Assembly (NCBI GenBank): GCA_947095585.1
Contig: OX352763.1
Coordinates: 109,223,908 to 109,287,907, forward strand
DNA: 64,000 nucleotides
Direction: 5' to 3'
Source of the DNA: Nephrocerus scutellatus
Lineage: Eukaryota; Arthropoda; Insecta; Diptera; Pipunculidae
Shown here piece by piece: positions 55,590 through 64,000 of this stretch (within the stretch, counting starts at the first letter, position 1; the number at the start of each line of letters is the position of its first letter). The position numbers were made by a program, and so were the translations under genes. The notes under the pieces were generated by a model. The model saw only the letters and a list, made by a program, of their open reading frames with translations. It ran no database searches and had not been told where the DNA came from.

Positions 55590-56600
55590 AAACTAGATAT
55601 TCCCGGGCGCTTTGCTACCCGCAGACATGAACCCACGTCTTTCTCTTACCATCGCGTGGCGGGGGGTTGTCTATAACTTATAACCATAGAGTAATACGCA
55701 CTAAGCACATAGTCTTAGACTTTTCTATGGGCAGCCATAGTACGTAAAAAACCGAGCACAGAAAGCAGCGCAGGGAACAGTGCAGCACACAGTCAACGCA
55801 TTCACTCGACCGTTTTTTCGTCGACCGTGAAAGTCCATTCTAAATACTGGTAAAAGTATTTTGAAATCCGTCCAGTAGTTTCGAAGATTACCTCCTACAT
55901 ACAAATCAACATACAAAATCTTTATAAATTTTATTTGTAATTTTGCGTCCCACGATGTATTCTTGCGCGTGCTGTAATGAAACTAAATAAATGTCAAAAA
56001 TAGCGGCATTACCACCTACTATTTTGAAAAAAGCGCCACCTATCAGGTCCAAATTTCACAAAAACCCAAATAGCAACGAGACAAACGTATGGTTAAAATT
56101 TGAAGTTCTTAAGATGCTTCGTTAGTAAGAAACAGAAAAACCGTTATATCTTGGCAACAGCGCCATCTATCAGGTCCAAATTTCACAAAAACCCAAATAG
56201 CAACGAAACAAACGTATGGTTAAAATTTGAAGTTCTTAAGATGCTTCGTTAGTAAGAAACAGAAAAACCGTTATATCTTGGCAACAGCGCCATCTATCAG
56301 GTCCAAATTTCACAAAAACCCAAATAGCAACGAAACAAACGTATGGTTAAAATTTGAAGTTCTTAAGATGCTTCGTTAGTAAGAAACAGAAAAACCATTT
56401 TATCTTGGAAACAGCGCCATCTATCAGGTCCAAATTTCACAAAAAACCAAATAGCAACAAAACAAACCTATGGTTAAAATCGGAAGTTCCTTAATATATA
56501 TATATATATTGCCAACAGCGCCACCTAGCGAGTTCAAATCAAAACAGCTAAAATCCTAATCTATGGTGAAAATTTCAGCTTCCTGCTATGTCTGGTTCCT
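55590..56600. mobile_element. Helitron/DINE-like non-autonomous element (tentative)
   Basis: CCCGGGCGCTTTGCTACCCG near 55600 and CCGTCCAGTAGTTTCGAAGA near 55870, followed by a TACATACAAATCAACATACA stretch, resemble phrases common in insect Helitron-like elements. The 127-bp tandem array (56033-56540) follows. Assignment rests on memory of such phrases and is weak. Confidence 0.4.
56033..56540. repeat. 127-bp tandem repeat, four units plus a shortened one
   Basis: GCGCCATCTATCAGGTCCAA starts at 56033 (variant), 56160, 56287 and 56414, three exact 127-bp steps. A shortened unit resumes at 56518 after a (TA)n run. Units are very similar, so amplification is recent relative to the surrounding relics. 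Confidence 0.93.
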
Positions 56601-57735
56601 GAGAAAGGCTATCCCAATCATTACAGAGACCATTTTTAAATATTAGATTTGTGGGAAATCTTATATAATGAAATTCTTAATTTTTATTTTTTATGTATTT
56701 ACCTTTATTCATTTGAATTAATAGTTTGCTTATTTTATAATTTCATCATCAGAATATACTGTTTAGTTTTTTTTCTCCCCTAAATGTTATGGTTTTCTTA
56801 TTTTTTTTTTTAAATATTTTGCTTAAATTTTGGTTTGTAAATCGAAAAAGTACAATTTTTAGCGCATTTAAAATTTATATTTATATGTATGCATATTTTG
56901 CTGTTTTTTTGTATTTACTAAGTTTTATCTTTAGATATATAATAATTTGGTATTTTGTATAATTAAAAATTAATACATTCAGTGGTTTTTTTTAGTTAAT
57001 TTTTTTAATTTTTATGCAATTGCAAATAAAACATTTTTAGCGATTTAGTTGTAGTAATTTTTAAAATTGTTTCGAGTTTTTTTTTAGGTTAACACTCACC
57101 TTTTTTTTCACTTATATTGTTCTTTTAAAGTTTTATCTTCATTCTAATTGATTCTCTGTGTCTTGTTCATATATATTTTTTAATTTAATATATTTTAATA
57201 TGTATTTTTATGTATAATTATTAGTTTACGATTAAAATTTTTATTTACTATATAGTTAAATATTATTAAAAGTCCACAAAAAATTCATAATTTCTCATAA
57301 TATTTGGTTGTACATATATAGGGAAAATGCATTTCATCTGTTACCTATCTAATTTGGATATTTTAAATGTTGAGAATTTTTAATTTTTTTTATTCAATTC
57401 TTTCTCCGATAAAGATGATAAAAACATCTGGAAAAATTCTACTAAAACTTTTTTTCGATAACCAGGTGCCTGCTCTTTGGCATTTATTCCAAAAAAAATC
57501 GAAGAAGAGTCTAAAATAATTGGCTAGTAACAGAGAAGATAATTTGAAATGTATAAAAGGTAGATGATTTGCATTTTTCTTCTTCCTCTGACGTTCTCGA
57601 AACTTCTACATAATTAAGATGGAAGTATTGAAGGCTTTGGGCTACTCAAAGCTTGGTATCATCTGAGAATAGGTATAGCGCTGGCTTCATTTGTCCCATT
57701 AGACATCAAAGGACCTAGTTCCCTAGATTAACGCC
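56601..57735. other. Very AT-rich sequence, no gene
   Basis: From 56640 to about 57480 A+T is extreme with long T runs; nothing coding is seen on either strand. Confidence 0.6.
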
Positions 57736-57739
57736 AATA

Positions 57740-58015
57740 CCGCTGGAAAAATACTCGTAACAGGATACTGCACGCGTGATTGCTAGGAGATGCGCGAATA
57801 AGAATAAATGATTCGACCCGTGAAGTCTTTGAATTTAATCCAGAGGTCATCAAAGTAGAGGAAAGCCACTCTTTATATGGCGCGCCCAAGTGGAGGATAA
57901 CCGCAATGGATAGGTGTGCGCATTTTGAGGCATTAAGTAAAAGACCGTGCTAATTGGAGAGGAATGTTAGTTGAGTCCTAGGTTCGCCACAAACTGTAGA
58001 ACCACCTAAGCAAGT
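57740..58015 (+). mobile_element. LINE 3' end fragment with AAGT tail
   Basis: GGKPLFIWRAQVEDNR-like residues near 57870 and a terminal AGCAAGTAAGTAACTAATAA suggest the R-G-x-P-x-x-R-W-x-x-QVE C-terminus of an RTE-like LINE with (AAGT)n tail. Degraded; a SINE follows directly. Confidence 0.45.
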
Positions 58016-58029
58016 AAGTAACTAATAAA

Positions 58030-58265
58030 TAATAATATTTGGCGCGACAGAAGGTTGCGGTCGAAGGTTCGTGTTGTGCGTGTAATATTTTTGCACACAA
58101 ACGAAACGGACCTCAAATTTAATGCCTTATCCGAAAGGCAACTTGAGAAGCTTTCCGTGACAAGTTATTACTCTCAGACGTTTGTCAAACATTCGCGACA
58201 AATCAAACCTTGGACCTCCTGCTTAGAAATTCAACGTACTAGCCGCTAGAGCCACGGCGCCATTG
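58030..58265 (-). mobile_element. tRNA-derived SINE, minus strand
   Basis: Minus-strand head GGCGCCGTGGCTCTAGCGG with body (TTGTCACGGAAAGCTTCTCA, GCATTAAATTTGAGGTCC, TGTGTGCAAAAATATTACAC) and ATTATT tail. Same family as 5041-5338, diverged; the centre is shortened and no clean TSD is seen. Confidence 0.82.
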
Positions 58266-58269
58266 TATC

Positions 58270-59065
58270 AATCATCCGAAAACGGTCAGAAAGGCAGTAT
58301 CTAGTCCAGTCAAACAGAGCCTTATCAATTCCATAAGCATTCATTTTTGAGAAAAGAGCTCGATGCTCTAGATCCTGTCAAATGCCTTGGATATATCGAG
58401 TGCAACAACTTTGCTTTCACCAAATTTTTGAGTAGACTGGTTTCACTTTTTTAGTCAGATATGCCATCAGATCACCTGTAGAACGTTGCCTTCGAAAACC
58501 ATACTGATGGTCATTAAGGATTCCTGTTATTCAAGGTATTCAAGATAAGTCTACGATCAGCGTTTCCATGTTGAGATTATTAGCTACTTGACGAATACTA
58601 AAGTAGATCTCTCCCAGAGAGTATTCGACTGAGTGTACCGGAGGGGGCAACCCGCAATCTGGTAGCGTTGAGCTAGCTTCGGAATGTAAAGCAAGCATAT
58701 TGGCCTTTTTTGAAAAGCTGACGGTTGAATTCACAATGAGCGTTGGAATTTATGACGAGGCTGTATTTTTATTTCCTTTGACGAATGACAAAAAATTCGT
58801 TCTTCCTTTGTGACATTGAAGTATTTTTTGTCTCAGTTTCTGGTCATAGTCGAATTTGACTAGTCTGAGGTAGGCACTGCAATCATTTCTGACTCGTATT
58901 AATCGGTGGATCAGATACAATCGTACCAAACCTGAATTAGATGTCAGAGAGTTCGTATCCTTTAATATAATATCCACTTTTATGGTAAGTTCGGTCTGCA
59001 GAAGGTGGTATAATACCTTGTTGGTTCTTGCTCGTCGGGAACTTTTCGTGTCTTCGATCAACGGC
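58270..59065 (-). mobile_element. Jockey-clade LINE fragment
   Basis: The minus strand encodes VRNDCSAYLRLVKFDYDQKL, RQKILQCHKGRTNFLSFVKG, IPTLIVNSTVSFSKKANMLA, then HQYGFRRQRSTGDLMAYLTK, a D-I-x-x-x-FDRIWHRALFSK-like block and MNAYGIDKALFDWTRYCLSD. Linker to RT finger/palm of a Jockey LINE, with a deletion where YRPISLL should be. Confidence 0.82.
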
Positions 59066-59235
59066 TGTCAAGCCATGTTGTGAGTCATAGGATTGGGTTT
59101 ACTTTACTAGAAGACTCTAAAATTATGACTGTTATAGGAGCCTCTCTACTACATAGTAGACCACATAATTTTGACCTCTACGGACTCCTCATATAAGAAC
59201 CTTTAGTGCTGTCGGAATATTATCGACTTTCTTAC

Positions 59236-59690
59236 TGGGTACAACCCAACTAGAATGGAATGGAATGTCAAAGTTATGATGAATACTAATAATAATATTC
59301 GGTGCGACAGACTGTTGCTGTCCAAGACCTAGCTTCTCGCGAATATATGTGTTGTGCATGTATATTTTTGCACACAAATGGAAGGGATCTACAATTTAAT
59401 GCCATATCCGAACGGCGTATGGGAAAGCTTTCCGTGACAATTTATTACTCACAGAAGTTTGTGAGACATTCGCGAGAGGTGGGTGGAACCGTGAAAAATA
59501 CTTTTGGTGTTTCCTGGGATTCGAACTACGAACTCCCTGTTCAGAAATCCATGCATTGATCCACGGCGACCACAGTTATGATGAATACTGGACCTTATAT
59601 GCAAATCCTAACTGGAAAAATGGCGTTCGCGCCACGCTGCCAGCAAGGACTGGCCTTTTTACAACGTGGTAGACTCTATAATTATGACCG
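59236..59690 (+). mobile_element. LINE C-terminal relic split by a SINE
   Basis: TGGGTACAACCCAACTAGAA ... before the SINE and ACTGGACCTTATATGCAAAT after it correspond to the phrase seen intact at 60310-60410 and 63345-63430 (PTG-x-x-x-x-x-x-L-G-L-I-x-D-P-x-C-x-x-C-L-E-E-K-E-T). The SINE at 59288-59573 split this LINE end. Confidence 0.6.
59288..59573 (-). mobile_element. tRNA-derived SINE with perfect 16-bp TSD
   Basis: AGTTATGATGAATACT occurs directly on both sides (59272-59287 and 59574-59589). Minus-strand head CGCCGTGGATCAATGC ... GTTCGAATCCCAGG, body and ATTATTATT tail match the family. Length 286 bp. Confidence 0.92.
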
Positions 59691-59721
59691 CTATAGGTGC
59701 CTCTCTACTAGTAATAAATAA

Positions 59722-60018
59722 TGTTTAGCTTTATTTAGCGCGACAGGTCGTTACGGTCCAAGACCTTGCCTCTTGCGACCATTTGTGTTGTGTGCGATTT
59801 ATTTTTGCACACAAAAGGAAAGCCTCTAAAATTCAAATCCATATCCGAAAGGCAACTTGAAAAGCTTTCCTTAGCATGGTGTTACGCTCAGGCGTTTGTC
59901 TGACAATCGAAAGAGGTGGACACATAAAAATACCTTTTTGTTTCTGGGATTGGAACCTCGAATATCCTAATCAGAAGTCCAACACACTAATCACTAGAGC
60001 CACGGCGGCGCTTAGTCT
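59722..60018 (-). mobile_element. tRNA-derived SINE, minus strand, diverged
   Basis: Full-length copy from head (GCCGTGGCTCTAGTGATTAG) to AT-rich tail; box B region reads GAGGTTCCAATCCCAG. No clean TSD found. Confidence 0.82.
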
Positions 60019-60172
60019 CTGCTATAAGACTCTGAAATAATGACCGCTACAGGATTCTCATATAGAGAATATCCTACTCAGAAGTCCAACACACTAACCA
60101 CTAGAGCCACGGCGCTTAGTCCCTGCTATAAGACTCTGAAATTATGACCTCTACAGGATTCTCATATAGAGC
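59961..60172. repeat. Tandem duplication (~105 bp) of SINE head plus flank
   Basis: AATATCCTAMTCAGAAGTCC starts at 59961 and 60068; units of 107 and about 104 bp each contain the last ~50 bp of the SINE (its tRNA head on the minus strand) and the flank with GACTCTGAAATTATGACC and ACAGGATTCTCATATAGAG. Confidence 0.88.
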
Positions 60173-60309
60173 GAAATCATTTGCATTTAGAGCACTCCTT
60201 TTTGGCTCGAAAGCTTGTTCTTTTAGCTCCTTCTGTGCCAAAAGCATTCGATACGAGTTTCATTTTTATAAACCTTTAAGGAAAGACAGTTGATATATGA
60301 CTGGCTTAC

Positions 60310-60720
60310 TTACATAGACACAACCCAACTGGAATAAAATTGAATATCCAAGTTGGGATTGATACTGGAATTTTAATGCAAATCCTACCTAGAAGAAAAA
60401 GAAACAACCCTTTTTTGGAGCTGTCCGAGTTTTTCCGGATTAACAATGAACGACGGTAGGGCCTTGAGATAACATCTTAACAAACTGCACCTGTCTCCGC
60501 TGGCAATGTGCAGGCTTTTTCTGCAGGACGAGCAAACTACGGGTCATGTTTTCTGCGAGTGTCTGTCTCTAATGCGGATGAGACGAAGATTCCTCACCAA
60601 TGCGATCTTGACACACAACAGAGCTTATAAACTCAAACACCTGGGACTCACTTTCAAAGGAAAAGTTACGCGATTGATAGGTTAACAAGAATGCCTTTGG
60701 TACAAAAGGCAAGACGCCTT
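60310..60720 (+). mobile_element. LINE C-terminal fragments (R1/LOA-like zinc-finger end)
   Basis: First a LEEKETT-like residue string (60385-60410), then an open stretch LNKLHLSPLAMCRLFLQDEQ, TTGHVFCECLSLMRMRRRFL and AYKLKHLGLTFKGKVTRLIG. The C-x13-H-x3-C spacing is the end of a CCHC-type motif in RNase H-bearing LINEs. Two LINE ends seem abutted. Confidence 0.6.
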
Positions 60721-60729
60721 CATTTAAAA

Positions 60730-61990
60730 AAAATGCTTAACTACTTTTTGAACAATTTACTTAGTATCTCTTATATAACACAAAGAGGTTGTACGATATA
60801 AAGATTTAGTTATTTTTAAGACAATTTGACATTATTAATTAGATGGTCATGTTATTTATGAATTGAAGATCATACTATTAATGAATTATTTACATAGGTT
60901 GATTTTTGTATACAATGCATTTACGTTTTCTTAAGTATTAAGTAAAGTTTAGGAAACCATAGTAGAGCTGTTGTTGTAGTTCTCATATATTCAATACAGG
61001 TAGATAGGTTATTGTGTTTCTATGTATGTGTGAGAGAGTTTGTGTGTATTATATAGGTGAAGTGATAGTATATTGATTGGTAGATATCTATGTTCTTTTT
61101 CTAACTATTTTCCTCGAAAAACAAATTATCATAATTGGTCCAGATTTGTTATTTGTTTTAAACAATACACAATAAATATCTAGATTCCGTTAAATAGTTA
61201 TTTTAGTAGTAGTTGCATTCGTATTTAGTTCCCCTTCTCGTTTAATTCACTTACTATTTATATTTATTAAAAAAAAAATCAATTGATTGTTTAGGTTTTA
61301 AGTGAGAGAGTAAATGTCCTTCATTTTTCTTTTCTAGTTGTTGATTAACATTAAGGAAGTTGAGTAATTGACTATAAATTTTAATTTTCCTATTACATAT
61401 TTATTTGTTATAGTAATAATTTTGAAATAATTCATTCTTAATATTTACTCGTATATATATATAAGGTATAGGTAAATTGCAATTTAAAAATAAATTCAAT
61501 TCAATTCAAATTCAAGTTTAAGTCTTTTTGTTGGGGTTTTTTTTAATGCGGTACGTTACACACATTTTACACGTACAGTGGGACTTGGAATGATTGTTTA
61601 TTGTAAAAAGTTTTTTTTCTCTAATTTTTTTATAAACTTCTAAATGAACATTGGAATTGTTGTGTTTCATTTTTGTTAATTAAAAGGATGTCATTTTCGC
61701 TTAATCGCAACTTTTCTACATATATTTCAGCTGTCAGTTGTCATGATGACATTTACATAATTTCCACGAATTTAAAACTTTACAAATTATAAGTCAGTTA
61801 AACGTTTTATAGAAATCAAGAGAAGAAAATAGTTATGGTTATAAAGTATAGAAAAGTGATAGTATGTATAAGAAATGATCGCCAAGTTTCAGATTAGTGT
61901 CCATAGAGTTTGACAGATAAGATCGAATTTGACATTGAATGAGAAATTTGAAATTAAAGTTTATTTAATTTAATTTAAAGCAGAGTGCAG
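60730..61990. other. AT-rich sequence, no gene
   Basis: Neither strand has recognisable coding sequence. Short TATATA and TTTTTT runs only. Confidence 0.55.
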
Positions 61991-61997
61991 AAGCTTA

Positions 61998-62288
61998 CAA
62001 TAATAGTGTTTATATTTTATCGCTTCAGACAGTTGTTGTCAGGGGTCTAGCTTCTCGCGACCATTCTTGTTGTGCGTGTTATATTTTTGCACACACATGG
62101 AAGGGGCCTATAATTTAATGCCGTAATAAAAAGATGAGAAGCTTTACGTGACAAATTATTAATCTCGGATGTTTGTCAGACAGTTCTGAGAGGTGGGACC
62201 GTGAAAAATACTTTTGGTGTTTCTGGAATTCGAACCTCGAAACTCCTGCTCAGAAGTCCAACGCATTCACCACTAGAGCCACGGCGTC
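61998..62288 (-). mobile_element. tRNA-derived SINE, minus strand
   Basis: Head GACGCCGTGGCTCTAGTGG with box B-like GAGGTTCGAATTCCAG, body CACGGTCCCACCTCTCAGAA ... GCATTAAATTATAGGCCCCT, tail near 62000. Followed directly by a second partial copy. Confidence 0.87.
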
Positions 62289-62377
62289 TTATAATAATAG
62301 TATTTATATATTGGCGCTTCAGACTGTTATGGTCCAAGGTCTAGATTCTTGCGACCATTCGTCTCGTGCGTTTTCTC
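62289..62377 (-). mobile_element. SINE 3' fragment adjoining the previous copy
   Basis: ATAATAATAGTATTTATATA followed by GGCGCTTCAGACTGTTATGG and TTGCGACCATTCG is the 3' third of the family (minus strand). The two tails share AATAATAGTRTTTATAT. Confidence 0.75.
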
Positions 62378-62389
62378 AAAAGTTATAGT

Positions 62390-62800
62390 ATAAGTGATCC
62401 GAGACTCGGACGTAACGGCGAGAGGAGCCATACTGTATAAGTCTATTCAGATACTGGCTTACGCCGACGACATCGACATCGTTGGTAGAAACCAATAGGC
62501 TCTTCAGGAAGCTTTCTTCGTGGCTTTTTCGGTGGGCAGGCAACCTAGCTCGCATGAGCGAAGGGGATCCTGCTCGGAAAGTTGTTTGCGGTACGATTTA
62601 TGGAACACGACAGCGAGGCCGGCCATGCCTATGCTGGAAGGATTGCGTCGACCAGGTTTAGGGATGCCAAACTGGATGACATCGGCTCGAAATCGGGTCC
62701 TGTGGAGAGACTTTTTGCGGGAGGCCAGGACCGGAGCAAAAGGTTTCGGAACATATTCCATCGCTTCTGATGCCTTTGGACATAACTGTACCATTTCTTA
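62390..62800 (+). mobile_element. LINE RT and 3' end relic (RTE-like)
   Basis: SIQILAYADDIDIVGRNQ-like residues (62440-62500) carry a Y-A-D-D box joined, after a deletion, to an R-M-S-E-G-D-x-A-R-K-V segment and DAKLDDIGSKSGPVERLFAG and GGQDRSK. Same C-terminus as 8225-8408 and 39660-40005. Confidence 0.72.
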
Positions 62801-62829
62801 TGTTCAAAAGAGGATATAAAGTTCAATAG

Positions 62830-63560
62830 GGAAAGTTGGAAAAATTCAATTGAGATCCTGAAGGAATTTGACCCAATATTCTACACTGATGAAGGAAGTG
62901 GTGCAGGATGGTTCTTAAATGAGACTTCTAAGGAAGCATTCGCACTTGGAAAATGGGCAACTGTTTTTCAAACAGAAATGTTTGCTATTTTACAGGTTTC
63001 CAACTGGGCTGTCTCTAAAAAGATACAAGATTTCAAGATGGAATTCCGTCACTCTTATACGGGTTCCGTGACATATAGGAATAAAATGAAATAAATTTGC
63101 TGATGCACTTGCAACAAGTGGTTCATCCGATACTTCTAGTGGTCCGGAACCAATGTTAGGCTTTAGTCAGGCGAGCTTAAATAAGGGTATTCGAAGATTT
63201 ATGGAAGCCGAACAGGAACAACGTTGGCACTTCATAAATACATGTAGAATTACGAAGCACTTTGTGGATAGGCCGAACAAAAAAACCGCTTAGCTCATTT
63301 TGGGAATGTGCGGAAGGAACTGGTCGATTTACTTACAGGACATAACCCGACTGGAAGTCGTATGTTCAAATTTGGACTTATATTGGATCCAATATGTAAG
63401 TACTGCCTGTAGGAAAAAGAAACAACTACACATTTCCTTAATATCTGTCCTGCTTTTCGGCTACGGATAAGCCTGGAGCCTGGATCGAATAACTTCGGTC
63501 CTTGAAACTAGATCAAGTCCTTCGCTATCTTAGAGTAACGAAGAAATTTGAATAGTAAAG
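62830..63560 (+). mobile_element. LINE RNase H and C-terminal relic
   Basis: KEFDPIFYTDEGSGAGWFLN, ETSKEAFALGKWATVFQTEM and FAILQVSNWAVSKKIQDFKM form an RNase H start (YTDGS-like with Asp-Glu). Then LRSFWECAEGTGRFTYRT and a degraded C-x-x-C-x-EKETTTHFLNICPAF segment (63400-63460). Frameshifted. Confidence 0.7.
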
Positions 63561-64000
63561 TCACTGGGAACGGATACAATGGACCAAAATGGTTTGAGTA
63601 CTCTGGTGTGGTTATTCTCAGATTATCACACCAACCAAAGTTTTGTTGATATCAAATATGATCCAAGTCAACTTATTCCAGTTTATCCAAAATATATTCA
63701 ATCCACATGGTCCCATAGCAATATCCGTTGACTTCGTGACTGTTTTGCCAGCATCATTGAAGAACAAGTATGGGCCAATAACCTCTTCAGTATGAAACTC
63801 GTAAAGGGCTTCCAAATGCGACAATGTTGCTTATTAACGAAGTCGATGAAGTCGGGAAAGTCTTGCCAGATGTCTAGAGTCCAATCATTAAAAATACGAT
63901 GCAGCTGATGGTTGTTCGTCTACAGATATTGAGTCAAAGAGATCAAAAGCGAATGCAGGTCAAAGTCCTTTCGTCTCAAAATTGTCACAAAGATGCCCTA
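63560..64000 (-). mobile_element. Mariner-like (DD41D-type) transposase fragment, truncated by window end
   Basis: The minus strand reads KDFDLHSLLISLTQYL, DFPDFIDFVNKQHCRIW, then YEFHTEEVIGPYLFFNDAGK and TVTKSTDIAMG. These align with LDLHLHPYKIQLTQQL, VNKQNCRIW and GVIGPYFFENDNGTTVTVNS of the 25.7-kb transposase. The first catalytic Asp segment is deleted. The N-terminus would lie beyond 64000. Confidence 0.7.

Overview
The window reads as nuclear DNA of a higher (brachyceran) fly, quite possibly a tephritid fruit fly. This is inferred from introns with GT/AG borders, an Inr+DPE core promoter, Jockey/LOA/RTE-like LINE remnants, rosa-type (DD41D) mariner-like transposases and AT-rich spacers. 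No prokaryotic signals are seen. Most of the 64 kb is transposon debris; two host loci stand out, both on the minus strand.

Host genes. (1) A complete five-exon EndoU (XendoU-type poly(U)-specific endoribonuclease) runs from 48948 down to 40176. The joined exons total 1761 nt (586 aa): signal peptide, long Pro/Thr-rich spacer, C-terminal nuclease domain. It has a matched Inr (TCAGTC) and DPE (GGATC) at 49098-49065. Its 6.8-kb third intron holds a higher-order satellite, a DD41D transposase remnant, LINE fragments and a second satellite. (2) A single coding exon at 33997-33887 matches the N-terminus of the tweety (TTYH) chloride-channel family and ends in a good splice donor. I found no later exon down to position 1.

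Layout. 1-5.3 kb: C+A-rich satellite, LINE pieces and a tRNA-derived SINE with a perfect target-site duplication (TSD), partly caught in a 315-bp tandem duplication. 5.4-6.8 kb: no gene. 6.8-10.1 kb: LINE fragments on both strands. 10.1-11.3 kb: empty. 11.3-15.6 kb: LOA-type LINE with endonuclease, RT, RNase H and zinc knuckle still readable. 16.9-23.2 kb: transposase tail, paired 215-bp repeats, more LINEs, and a tandem array built from a Jockey RT palm segment. 25.3-28.9 kb: LINE gag-like fragment, a DD41D transposase broken mainly by one base in a T-run, a GGTC-headed repeat element, a Tc1-like relic. 29-38 kb: tandem repeats, tweety exon 1 and two inverted-repeat elements. 38-49 kb: second GGTC-headed element and EndoU. 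50.2-51.7 kb: satellite. 53-60.7 kb: antisense Jockey copies, a 127-bp tandem array in a Helitron-like context, and a cluster of SINEs. 62-64 kb: SINEs, LINE 3' ends and a transposase fragment running off the end.

Most LINE and transposase pieces are frameshifted, truncated or nested. The most unusual structures are the SINE family with 14- and 16-bp perfect TSDs, the RT-derived 241/183-bp array, the four-monomer higher-order satellite inside EndoU, the GGTC-headed element, and a 602-bp foldback element with 173-bp arms.
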